A stretch of 7,621 nucleotides of DNA from Candidatus Aminicenantes bacterium UBA4085 (GCA_002383325.1 DFYJ01000073.1:42243-49863); one strand, 5' to 3'. Positions 1-6,095 are shown, counted from the stretch's first letter. Numbers and translations: made by a program. The notes: generated by a model not told the origin, from the letters alone.

Positions 1-858
1 GCCGCCGCGCTCCAGGCGCGCCGCATTGGGTTGGACGTCCTCCTCGTCGGCGACGAGCCGCCCGGGGGATTGACCGCGGCCGCCCGCCGGATCGAAAACC
101 TGCCCTGGCTGCCGGGCCCGCTATCCGGAAGGGATTTCCAGAGCCTTCTCAGCCTCCGGTTGGCTGAGGCCGGGATCGAGCCCTTCAACGACGGCATTCG
201 GGACGTTCGCCGGGACGGAGCCTGTTTTGTCGTCACGGCCGGCCGTTTCGGCGAGATCTCCTGCCGGGCCCTTATCCTGGCTTGCGGCACGGAGCCCGCG
301 GCGTGCTCGCTGCCGGGTTTGGCTGAGGCGACGCTATCCGGCCGGATCCACCGCGATATCCGATCCTTGCCGGAATCGCTGGCCGGCGAACGGGTGATCG
401 TCGTCGGGGGCGGTGAAGCGGCCGCGGATTCCGCCCTGGGGGCTCAGGACAGGGGCGGCCGGGTGGCGATGTTCGTGCGGAAGGACCGGCTGACCGTCAG
501 GCCGGGCCTGGCGGAGGAACTGGGCCGCTCGGCCGTCGAGTTCGGCTTCGGCTATGAACCACGATTGGTTAGCGCTTCGGCCGGTGGATTGGCGATGGAG
601 ATGATGAGCGCTTCAGGGCTTCGTCGGGTCGAGGGGGGGCACCTCCTCTTATGCCTCGGCCGCCGGCCTCGCTTGGACCTCTACTGGAAGCTTGGCCGCG
701 GCGTGAGGCCGGGACGGATCGATACGGTTATCCCCGGCCTCTTCCTGGCCGGCGATATCCTGCGTGAGCGGGACCGTTACATCGAACCGGCCATGGATGA
801 CGGCATGCTGGCTGGGAGCGAGGCCGGGCGCCATCTGATGAGGAGACGGATATCATGA
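1..858 (+). CDS. Thioredoxin-reductase-like FAD/NAD(P)H oxidoreductase without CxxC, 5' partial
   Basis: This is the C-terminal part of a two-dinucleotide-domain flavoprotein of the thioredoxin reductase / ferredoxin-NADP reductase-like group. The frame is open from base 1 and reads AALQARRIG before the first possible TTG start at 31, so the true start and the first FAD-binding GxGxxG lie upstream. Numbering from the TTG codon, visible landmarks are PPGGLT (10-15), an ILACGT strand (82-87), the NAD(P)-binding GGGEAA loop (126-131), a basic VRKDR segment (149-153) that would suit NADPH, and the second FAD motif GLFLAGD (236-242) near the C-terminus. True thioredoxin reductases carry CATC-type redox cysteines just before the NAD(P) loop; here residues 94-125 contain no cysteine. 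It should therefore pass electrons to a partner protein rather than use an internal disulfide. The stop overlaps the next start (ATGA), implying translational coupling with the radical SAM gene. Confidence 0.85.
   Translation, partial: AAALQARRIGLDVLLVGDEPPGGLTAAARRIENLPWLPGPLSGRDFQSLLSLRLAEAGIEPFNDGIRDVRRDGACFVVTAGRFGEISCRALILACGTEPAACSLPGLAEATLSGRIHRDIRSLPESLAGERVIVVGGGEAAADSALGAQDRGGRVAMFVRKDRLTVRPGLAEELGRSAVEFGFGYEPRLVSASAGGLAMEMMSASGLRRVEGGHLLLCLGRRPRLDLYWKLGRGVRPGRIDTVIPGLFLAGDILRERDRYIEPAMDDGMLAGSEAGRHLMRRRIS
841..845 (+). promoter_or_regulatory. Ribosome binding site of the radical SAM gene
   Basis: AGGAG lies nine bases before the ATG at 855, inside the end of the upstream flavoprotein gene. 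It supports this start and shows that the two overlapping genes are translated as one unit. Confidence 0.75.
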
Positions 859-1832
859 CCACGCCGAGCGGCTTTGGGGCGGAGACATTCCGGTGCGGAT
901 CGGCGGGCCTGAAGATACTATTCCGCCAAGGGCGGCCCGATGTTGCCGAAGTGTATGTTGGAGAATTCGAGGGCCGTCCGGGCGCGCGCCTCGAATGCGT
1001 TGACGGCCTCGACGCGGCCTGGCCCCGGCGTGACAAGTGGATCATCAATATTTCGACCCAGATCGGGTGCCCCGTCGGTTGCCTTTTCTGCGACGCCGGC
1101 GGGGACTATCGCGGTGATCTCGGCGTTGACGAGATGATGGCCCAGGTCTTCTTCGTCGCCTCCCGCCATCCCGGACTGATGGAGACCTGCGGCAAGCTGA
1201 AAATCCATTTCGCCCGGATGGGGGAGCCCGCGCTCAACGACGCGGTTCCGGAGACGATCAGGCGGCTCCGGGAGGCCATCCCCCATCCGAACGTCTGGTG
1301 CTGTCTGGCGACCACGGCGCCAGCCGGGCGCGAGGCTTGGTTCGAGCGTTTCTGGGAGGTCAAGGAGGCCGGTTGGCGGGGCCGCTTTCAGCTCCAGTTC
1401 TCAGTGAACTCGACCGCCGAGGCTGAGCGTCATCGGTTGATGCCCGTCCGCCTCTGGAGCTTGGGGGACGTGGCCCGTTACGGCGAGCGCTGGTACGGAC
1501 AGGGCGATCGTCGGGTGGTGCTGAATTTTGCTCTGGCTGAAGGAGCCGCCTTCGAGGCCGACCGAATCCGGGAATATTTCGACCCCGCCGTTTTCGCCAT
1601 CAAGCTGACCCCCCTCAATCCGACGCGGCGCGGCCGCGAAGCGGGCTTTCGGACGATCCTGCGGGCCGCCCGGAGTCGTGCGGCAACGGATCGGGCTTGC
1701 GAGCGGCTGCACCAGTTCGGTTACGATGTCGTGATCAGCATCGGCGACGGTCGGGAGGACCAGATTGGCAGCAACTGCGGCCAGGCCGTTCTTCGATATC
1801 AGGAGGAAGAGGAAGATTCGCCGGCTCCTTGA
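855..1832 (+). CDS. RlmN/Cfr-like radical SAM protein
   Basis: A 325-residue radical SAM enzyme closest in motif order to the RlmN/Cfr RNA adenine methyltransferases. The 4Fe-4S motif is C72-P-V-G-C76-L-F-C79, preceded by STQIG as in RlmN. MGEPALN (122-128) matches the MGMGEP loop, QFSVNS (181-186) followed by LMPV (195-198) matches the SLHA...LVPI region, KLTPLNP (250-256) matches the NLIPWNP strand, and SNCGQ (306-310) matches the AACGQL end that holds the methyl-carrying cysteine (Cys355 in E. coli RlmN, from memory). Two things differ. The protein is shorter than RlmN (about 380 residues) with a reduced N-terminal domain, and the position seven residues before C72, Cys118 in RlmN, is N65. 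It may be a divergent methyltransferase or a relative with another substrate. It is coupled by a four-base overlap to a flavoprotein reductase that could feed electrons to the cluster. Family assignment is firm; substrate is unknown. Confidence 0.85.
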   Translation: MTTPSGFGAETFRCGSAGLKILFRQGRPDVAEVYVGEFEGRPGARLECVDGLDAAWPRRDKWIINISTQIGCPVGCLFCDAGGDYRGDLGVDEMMAQVFFVASRHPGLMETCGKLKIHFARMGEPALNDAVPETIRRLREAIPHPNVWCCLATTAPAGREAWFERFWEVKEAGWRGRFQLQFSVNSTAEAERHRLMPVRLWSLGDVARYGERWYGQGDRRVVLNFALAEGAAFEADRIREYFDPAVFAIKLTPLNPTRRGREAGFRTILRAARSRAATDRACERLHQFGYDVVISIGDGREDQIGSNCGQAVLRYQEEEEDSPAP

Positions 1833-1882
1833 ACACACCGGCCGGAGGCGGTATCCCGATCCTCGCGGTTCTATGCCGCGGA

Positions 1883-1909
1883 TTGATGCAGGCGACCCTT
1901 TGATGTAAT
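1883..1909 (+). promoter_or_regulatory. Weak candidate promoter before the lipoprotein remnant
   Basis: TTGATG (1883-1888) and TGTAAT (1904-1909), the latter with an upstream TG as in extended -10 elements, are separated by 15 bases, which is short. It lies in the 119-base gap after the radical SAM gene, in the most AT-rich part of that gap. Plausible, but not strong. Confidence 0.25.
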
Positions 1910-1940
1910 TTTCCAGCCAGCCAAGCCATTGACCTGGGAA

Positions 1941-1946
1941 GGGAGG
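1941..1946 (+). promoter_or_regulatory. Ribosome binding site of the lipoprotein remnant
   Basis: GGGAGG ends five bases before the ATG at 1952. It supports this start over other ATGs in neighbouring frames and shows that the gene's 5' end is intact. Confidence 0.65.
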
Positions 1947-1951
1947 ATTGC

Positions 1952-2239
1952 ATGCCGCTTCTTCAAAGGAAAGCTCCGAGCGTCTATCAGGCCATCGTCC
2001 TCGCGTCAGCCCTCGTCCTTGCCGCTTCGTCGGGCTGCAAAAAAACCGCCGGCCGAAACGGAGGGCGCGCAGCCGTCCGTCCCCGTCGAGACCTGGGTGG
2101 CCTACGCTCCCGAGGGCGAAGGCTTCGAGATTCTATCGCCCATGGCTTTCGAATGCACGATTTCTCCATCGTCGTCCAGAAGGGCTTCGAAGGGGCGGCG
2201 GACTTCGACAAGTACTTCAATTCGTTCAAGCTGAAGTGA
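1952..2239 (+). pseudogene. Small lipoprotein gene, frameshifted and apparently internally deleted
   Basis: The first 30 residues form a lipoprotein signal: basic start, hydrophobic stretch AIVLASALVLAASS, then lipobox SSGC with C29, followed by KK. After the A7 tract at 2039-2045 the annotated frame becomes arginine-rich and loses G/C third-position bias. The frame one base later instead reads a sensible secreted sequence (PPAETEGAQPSVPVETWVAY, then EGFEILSP) with good codon bias to about 2150. From about 2157 the original frame again has good bias and reads DFSIVVQKGFEG, ending DKYFNSFKLK before TGA. Two frame switches therefore join three coherent pieces. The WVAY/EGFEI start and SFKL end resemble the two ends of a longer (my estimate 150-200 residues) secreted domain, so the middle seems deleted. 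The single-frame ORF stays open by chance and could yield a 95-residue product with a scrambled middle. An A7 sequencing error could explain the first switch, not the second. Confidence 0.6.
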
Positions 2240-2259
2240 GCCGGGAGGGGGCGACGGCC

Positions 2260-2284
2260 CCGGCGCGGGTTAGTCCCGCGCCGG
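2260..2284. terminator. Perfect hairpin between convergent genes, probable bidirectional terminator
   Basis: CCGGCGCGGG (2260-2269) and CCCGCGCCGG (2275-2284) are exact reverse complements around a TTAGT loop. The hairpin lies 20 bases after the stop of the lipoprotein remnant and 17 bases after the stop of the minus-strand peptidase, as expected for a shared terminator. No T-tract follows on either strand, so it may act as a barrier or mRNA-stabilising end rather than a classic intrinsic terminator. A smaller competing stem (GGGGC 2248-2252 with GCCCC 2257-2261) overlaps its left edge. Confidence 0.5.
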
Positions 2285-2301
2285 ATCCGCTGCGCGGGGG
2301 A

Positions 2302-4386
2302 TTACTTCGCTCCCAGCAGCTTCTGGAAGCTCTCGTCGTCGGTCTTGAACTCCTGGGCCGCCTTGCCGACCCGGGTGATGCGGATGCTGCGGATCTCGTC
2401 GCCTTTCTTGATCTTCGTCAGCAGATCCAGGCCGGCTATCGTCTTTCCGATGGCCGTGCCCGTCTTATCCAATCCGAGATTCTTCTGCAGCGTCAGGTAG
2501 AAGGCGTTGGGGCCCGTCAGGCCCAGAACGCCGGCCGCGCCGTGCTTGAGAGCCGGGTTGGGCTTGAGCGGGAGCTTGTCCACCGCAGCAGCCTTCTGGG
2601 CGTCCGAGACGATGACGCCCTTGATGAGTCCGCCCTTGACCTCGATCTTGCCGATGCCGGGGCCGGCCGGCTGCATGCCCGGAGGCATGCCCATGCCGCC
2701 GGCGGGACGGCCGCCGGGGCCGCGCGGGCCGGCGTTCTTGCCCTCGACGATGCGGATGAAGTTGGCCGTCGCCAGCGGGGCGTTGACGTAGTCCAGGGCG
2801 ACCATGACGTGGTTGATCGCCTCGGCCGGGCCGATGGCGATGTCGGCGTAGAGGCCGTCCTCGAGGAACACGCCCTTGCGGGGCAGGGGCTTGTCCAGGT
2901 TGGCCGCGCCGTAGGCCACGACCGCGGTGGCCAGGGCCGAGTGCTTCTGGTGTTCGGTGAAAGGCGCCAGCTCGCTGTAGAGGTCGGCTAAAGTGTGCCA
3001 GGCGTGGCGGTAGTTGTAGGTGGTCTGGGTCCGGAAGTTGAGGGTCGGGATGCCCAGCATCTCGAAGGAGGAGGAATCCGTCCCGCCCGAGCTGGTGGCA
3101 TGGGCTCGGGGAACAGCCCGCTCCAGCTTGAACGGCCAGGTCGGATTCAAGTTCACCAGGGGAGCCGTGATCTTCTGGAAGGCCGGGTACCAGACCTCCG
3201 GGACCGAGGCGCCGGTGATGGCGCTGGGGCTGCCGTCTCGGTTGATCATCATGTGAATGTTGGGCTGCAGCTCGGGATGGTGCTTCAGCCAGGTCTGCGA
3301 GCCGACCAGGCCGATCTCCTCGGCCGCGAACAGGATCATGGTGATGGACCGCTTGGGCTTGGCTCCGGAGGCGGCGATGAGGCGGAGGGCCTCCATGCCG
3401 GGGGCGAAGCCCGAGCCGTCGTCCACACCGCCCGTGGCGGCGCTGAAGCAGTCGAAATGTCCGCCCAAGACGATGTGCTCGGCCGGGAACTCTGTGCCGC
3501 GCAGGGTGGCCGCCACGCTGTGGAACTTGACCGGGCCCATCTTGAACCAGTTGCGGATGTCGAACTCGAGCTCGACCTTCTGGCCCTTCTCGGCCAGCTC
3601 CTTGATCTCTTTGTACTGCGGCTCGGCCAGCTTGATGTCGGGCAGCTCGGGCAGCTTGTCCCAGGACTCGGCGAAGCCGTCCAGCATCTGGAAAGGATCG
3701 GTCTTGGCCGACTGGATGGTGCCCAGGGCGCCGGCTTCGAGCAGCGCTGCGGTGACCGGCGGGATCAGCCGAGCGTCGGCGTAGTCGGGGGTATTGCGGC
3801 GGCCATCGCGGGCGAAGCCGGTGTTCTCACCGGCGATGAGAACCCACATGCCCTTGAAGGCGGCCGGATTGGCCTTGATCTCGGCCACGGCAGCCTCGGC
3901 GGCGACCCGCTTCTTCTCGACGTTCTCGGGCGTGGCGTTGCGGCCCGGAATGGAGAACGGATCGGCCTTGAGGAGAACCACGCCTCCGCGCTGAACGCCC
4001 TTGGTCCCGGCGGTGAAACTGGGCGTGCCGAACCAGAGAGCCTTCTCCGCGGGCGCGATCATCTTGCTGAACCAGGGGCCCCGGTTGAATCCGACCGGCA
4101 CCTGGCCGGCCTCGTCGATCTCGACCTCCAGGCCCCACTGCTTGAACTGCCAGGCGGCCCATTCGACCGCGTCGTTGTAGGCGTTGGTGCCGGACTCGCG
4201 GCCGCCGAAGCGGTTGCTGGCGTAGTCGTTCCAGAGCATGACCTTGTTATCGGTCCGGCCGAGCTCGATGATCTTGGCCACGACCGGGTCGAGCTGGGGA
4301 GCGGGAGCGGGCTTCTTCTGTCCGTGGGCGCCGACCGAGGCGATGAGGACAAAAGCCAGAATGAAGACGAAAGAGCGCTTGCGCAT
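2302..4386 (-). CDS. Secreted M28-family metallopeptidase with C-terminal cyclophilin-like domain
   Basis: A 694-residue exported peptidase. Residues 1-22 are a Sec signal peptide (MRKR, then a hydrophobic core ending SVGAHG). Residues about 115-275 resemble a PA-type insert (GGVVLL, WVLIAGEN, LLEAGALGTI). The M28 di-zinc catalytic core follows: GGHFD with H310, GVDDGSG with D322, the AAEE pair E356/E357 (E356 the likely general base), NRD with D384, and HAWHTLAD with H464. All expected metal ligands are present, so it should be an active aminopeptidase or carboxypeptidase. Residues about 510-680 are a second domain resembling cyclophilin peptidyl-prolyl isomerases: GLYADIAIG, then APLATANFIRIVEG, PALKHGAAGVLGL, FYLTL and the typical end IKKGDEIRSIRITRVG. 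The catalytic FHR...QGGD segment of cyclophilins is missing. The SD sequence and a strong promoter (4420-4449) lie just upstream, so it is transcribed separately from the fucosidase gene. Confidence 0.9.
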   Translation of the reverse strand: MRKRSFVFILAFVLIASVGAHGQKKPAPAPQLDPVVAKIIELGRTDNKVMLWNDYASNRFGGRESGTNAYNDAVEWAAWQFKQWGLEVEIDEAGQVPVGFNRGPWFSKMIAPAEKALWFGTPSFTAGTKGVQRGGVVLLKADPFSIPGRNATPENVEKKRVAAEAAVAEIKANPAAFKGMWVLIAGENTGFARDGRRNTPDYADARLIPPVTAALLEAGALGTIQSAKTDPFQMLDGFAESWDKLPELPDIKLAEPQYKEIKELAEKGQKVELEFDIRNWFKMGPVKFHSVAATLRGTEFPAEHIVLGGHFDCFSAATGGVDDGSGFAPGMEALRLIAASGAKPKRSITMILFAAEEIGLVGSQTWLKHHPELQPNIHMMINRDGSPSAITGASVPEVWYPAFQKITAPLVNLNPTWPFKLERAVPRAHATSSGGTDSSSFEMLGIPTLNFRTQTTYNYRHAWHTLADLYSELAPFTEHQKHSALATAVVAYGAANLDKPLPRKGVFLEDGLYADIAIGPAEAINHVMVALDYVNAPLATANFIRIVEGKNAGPRGPGGRPAGGMGMPPGMQPAGPGIGKIEVKGGLIKGVIVSDAQKAAAVDKLPLKPNPALKHGAAGVLGLTGPNAFYLTLQKNLGLDKTGTAIGKTIAGLDLLTKIKKGDEIRSIRITRVGKAAQEFKTDDESFQKLLGAK
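2347..2859 (-). other. Degenerate cyclophilin-like domain of the M28 peptidase
   Basis: This is the region encoding residues about 510-680. Its beginning (an extracellular beta-strand, then APL.TANF...EG) and end (LKH...GVL, FYLTL, GLD, IGK.I.GLD, IKKGDEI.SI.I.RVG) follow the order of bacterial cyclophilins. Between them the usual FHRVI...QGGDP stretch is replaced by a glycine, proline and methionine-rich segment (about 551-579). The positions of the catalytic Arg (human CypA R55), Q63 and H126 are not matched by equivalent residues. It is probably a binding or scaffold module without isomerase activity; that is inference from motifs only. Confidence 0.7.
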
Positions 4387-4394
4387 GGATCATT

Positions 4395-4400
4395 CCTCCT
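4395..4400 (-). promoter_or_regulatory. Ribosome binding site of the M28 peptidase
   Basis: On the minus strand AGGAGG stands eight bases before the ATG at 4386. It fixes the start just before the signal peptide. Confidence 0.8.
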
Positions 4401-4419
4401 GGGAATGCGATGGGCCGGA

Positions 4420-4449
4420 ATCATAGGCCGACCCCCGAAGCGAAGTCAA
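4420..4449 (-). promoter_or_regulatory. Sigma-70-like promoter of the M28 peptidase
   Basis: Minus strand: TTGACT (4444-4449) and TATGAT (4420-4425) with an 18-base spacer. Initiation would fall near 4413, giving a leader of about 27 bases that contains the SD. The -35 box begins 24 bases after the fucosidase stop codon, so the peptidase has its own promoter although read-through is possible. The spacer starts with T-CGCTTCG, also found just after the -35 of the fucosidase promoter. Confidence 0.75.
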
Positions 4450-4472
4450 GGAAAGGGAACGAGGCCGAGCCG

Positions 4473-5945
4473 TCATTTGACGGCGGCCTCGTAGAGCTCG
4501 AAGTCCCAGAAGGTCGGAGCGCCCTCGGCCCTCAAGACGTGAAGGCGGACGAACCGCCCTGTCGTTTTCGGAAAGGCCAGGGACGCGCCCGCGACTCCAA
4601 TTGTCGTACCCTTATGGATCGGCTTCCAGGCGCCGCCGGGCGTCTTGACCTCGAGAACATACTCGCGGACGCGGTCCCAGCCCTCGCTGAGGTAGGCTCC
4701 GTCGAACGTGCGGACCGAACTCAAATCGACCTCCAGCCAGCATTCCGTCGTCCCTTCGTCCGTGGCCCAGCGCGTCCCGGAGTCGTCGTCCAAGGCCTTC
4801 TTCGGCGCATACTGGGTGTCGCCCTTGAAGACATTCGAGGCGGAAGCCGAGGCGGCGGCGGTCAGCGAAGAGCGGATCAGGGACGGGTCGGTCAAGGCGG
4901 CCTTCATCTCCATCAGCCGGGCGGCTGTGGCCTCGGGGATGCGGCCGGTTTTATCGGGGGCCAGGTCGAGGAGGAGATTGGCGCCCTTGAGGACCGTATT
5001 CTGGTAGGTGCGGACCAGAGTCCGGACGGATTTCAGGGCGTCGCCGGGGATCCAGAACCAGTGGTGGGCCAGCGTGTCGCAGGTCTCCATGGGCAGATAG
5101 TATGTCTTGCCCTTGAAGGGGATGAGGGGATTGTGCCCGACGGCGGGCGGGGTGATGACCTCGCCGTTGATGAGGTCCTTGGGCCAGAGTGCCACCGGCG
5201 GGGCGCCGAATTCCCTGTGCATGAAGGTGGGCGGCATGGATCGGACCTCGCGGCCGTCGACAAAGCTCTGGTTGAGCAGGACCAGGCAGTCCGGCTGCAG
5301 GGCTTTGATCTTCCTATAGAGACGGGCCAGGACCTGGTTCGTGAACGGCCCCATGTCCCAGGGGATGTCCAGCCACAGCTCGGCGATGGGACCATAGCCG
5401 GTCAGCAGCTCCTCGATCTGGCCGGCGCAAAAAGCCTCGTATTCCTTGGCCGTCCGGCCCGGCTGGTTGTACTTGTCCCAGCCGAGCAGGTAGTAAAAGC
5501 CCGGTTTGATCCCGTATTTGCGGCAGGCTTCGACGAAGGCCTGGATGACGTCGGTCTTCTCCGAGCTCGAGGCCACGTCATAGTCGGAGAGCTTGCTGTC
5601 CCAGAGGGCGTGGCCGTAGCAATGCTTGGAGGTCAAGACGGCGTAGCCCATGCCGGCGTCGCGGGCGACCCGGATCCATTGGTCCACGTCCAGGGCGGTC
5701 GGGGCGTAGACGGATGAGGCGGCCGGCGGCTCGCCGTACTCGTAGCCGGTGAAGGTTGACATGCCGTAGTGGATGAACATGCCCCACTTAAGGCCTTCCC
5801 ACTCGGCCAGCAGGGGGGTGCGCTCCGTGGCCGGCGAATGGGGCCTGGCACAGGCCGAGACAAGGGCCGCGATCAGCGCGGTCAAGGCGAGGAAGCCAAG
5901 GGTGGCGGGCCGGATCCGGGAGCGGGGAAAGCGGGCATGCCTCAT
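4473..5945 (-). CDS. GH29 alpha-L-fucosidase, lipoprotein, with C-terminal F5/8-type (CBM32-like) domain
   Basis: A 490-residue predicted lipoprotein. Residues 1-32 are an n-region rich in Arg, a hydrophobic core and the lipobox VSAC (C32). The catalytic barrel shows GH29 landmarks: GLKWGMFIHYG (51-61), VLTSKHCYGHALWDSK (103-118) for the family's TAKHHDGF motif, GIKPGFYY (145-152), ELWLD (189-193) with D193 as candidate nucleophile, METCDT (286-291) for WETC-T, and LLLDLAPDKTGRIP (324-337). Residues about 360-488 form a discoidin-type sugar-binding domain (ALDDDSGTRWAT, WLEVDLSS, FVRLHV, ELYE). It should remove terminal L-fucose from glycans outside the cytoplasm. The start at 5945 is preferred over an in-frame ATG at 6035 because it has an SD six bases upstream, begins the signal peptide, and lies downstream of the promoter. 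Odd point: the second His of KHH is Cys109. It is divergent from the transporter-mutarotase gene. Confidence 0.88.
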   Translation of the reverse strand: MRHARFPRSRIRPATLGFLALTALIAALVSACARPHSPATERTPLLAEWEGLKWGMFIHYGMSTFTGYEYGEPPAASSVYAPTALDVDQWIRVARDAGMGYAVLTSKHCYGHALWDSKLSDYDVASSSEKTDVIQAFVEACRKYGIKPGFYYLLGWDKYNQPGRTAKEYEAFCAGQIEELLTGYGPIAELWLDIPWDMGPFTNQVLARLYRKIKALQPDCLVLLNQSFVDGREVRSMPPTFMHREFGAPPVALWPKDLINGEVITPPAVGHNPLIPFKGKTYYLPMETCDTLAHHWFWIPGDALKSVRTLVRTYQNTVLKGANLLLDLAPDKTGRIPEATAARLMEMKAALTDPSLIRSSLTAAASASASNVFKGDTQYAPKKALDDDSGTRWATDEGTTECWLEVDLSSVRTFDGAYLSEGWDRVREYVLEVKTPGGAWKPIHKGTTIGVAGASLAFPKTTGRFVRLHVLRAEGAPTFWDFELYEAAVK

Positions 5946-5951
5946 AGGGTC

Positions 5952-5957
5952 CCTCCT
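5952..5957 (-). promoter_or_regulatory. Ribosome binding site deciding the fucosidase start
   Basis: Minus-strand AGGAGG, six bases before the ATG at 5945. It supports this start over the upstream in-frame ATG at 6035, which would add 30 residues ahead of the signal peptide. Confidence 0.8.
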
Positions 5958-5971
5958 GGGGGGATGGGGCG

Positions 5972-6001
5972 ACTGTAATCCAGCCGCGAAGCGGCTGTCA
6001 A
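5972..6001 (-). promoter_or_regulatory. Sigma-70-like promoter of the fucosidase
   Basis: Minus strand: a perfect TTGACA (5996-6001) and a weaker TACAGT (5972-5977) with an 18-base spacer. The expected start site is near 5965, leaving a leader of about 20 bases that just holds the SD. A strong -35 with a poor -10 and a palindromic spacer is compatible with a regulated promoter. Confidence 0.65.
5981..5997. promoter_or_regulatory. Operator-like palindrome in the fucosidase promoter spacer
   Basis: CAGCCGC (5981-5987) and GCGGCTG (5991-5997) are perfect inverted repeats around GAA. The palindrome fills the space between -10 and -35 and overlaps two bases of the -35, the classic place for a repressor site. 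It lies about 57 bases upstream of the -35 of the divergent transporter gene. No regulator gene is present in the window, and the short loop would also let it form a hairpin. Confidence 0.35.
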
Positions 6002-6053
6002 CGGAAGGGTGACATGACTTCTTGCGAATCGCCAAGGTCTGAGGGGCGGTTTT

Positions 6054-6082
6054 TTGACTCTCCCAAGGGGCGAAGATATACT
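6054..6082 (+). promoter_or_regulatory. Sigma-70-like promoter of the transporter-mutarotase gene
   Basis: TTGACT (6054-6059) and TATACT (6077-6082) with an optimal 17-base spacer, preceded by a T-tract at 6050-6055. This is the best promoter in the window. Initiation would fall near 6089, leaving a leader of only about 20 bases that begins almost at the SD. Confidence 0.8.
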
Positions 6083-6088
6083 CCCGGC

Positions 6089-6095
6089 GGAGGAG
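6089..6095 (+). promoter_or_regulatory. Ribosome binding site with long spacing
   Basis: GGAGGAG ends 14 bases before the ATG at 6110, longer than the 5-9 bases of the other genes here. No nearer start codon exists in frame, and the ATG leads straight into a normal MFS first helix, so the start stands. The long gap and the very short leader suggest modest translation. Confidence 0.5.

Noticed and set aside
31..33. TTG at 31 as the start of the flavoprotein gene
   Set aside because: The frame is open to base 1, the upstream codons continue the Rossmann-fold sequence, and a start here would lose the first FAD-binding loop.
1864..1880. Small hairpin (CGCGG/CCGCG, loop of seven) after the radical SAM gene as a terminator
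   Set aside because: Only five base pairs and no T-tract, in GC-rich DNA where such repeats arise by chance.
1948..2991. Plus-strand open frame of about 347 codons running through the convergent region
   Set aside because: It crosses the hairpin at 2260-2284 and runs antisense to the peptidase C-terminus. Its sequence is Arg/Val/Gly-rich without motifs, and its codon bias follows the other genes' frames.
2995..4494. Plus-strand open frame of about 499 codons opposite the M28 peptidase
   Set aside because: It mirrors the peptidase, whose catalytic motifs, signal peptide, SD and promoter are all on the minus strand. The plus frame is a Gly/Val/Leu/Arg-rich composition with no recognisable domain, typical of the antisense of GC-rich genes.
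4410..5717. Plus-strand open frame of about 435 codons opposite the fucosidase
   Set aside because: It is antisense to clear GH29 and F5/8-type motifs, has no SD and no domain of its own.
5946..6035. Longer N-terminus of the fucosidase starting at 6035
   Set aside because: The extra 30 residues would precede the signal peptide, lie upstream of the expected transcription start, and have no SD. The start at 5945 has an ideal SD.
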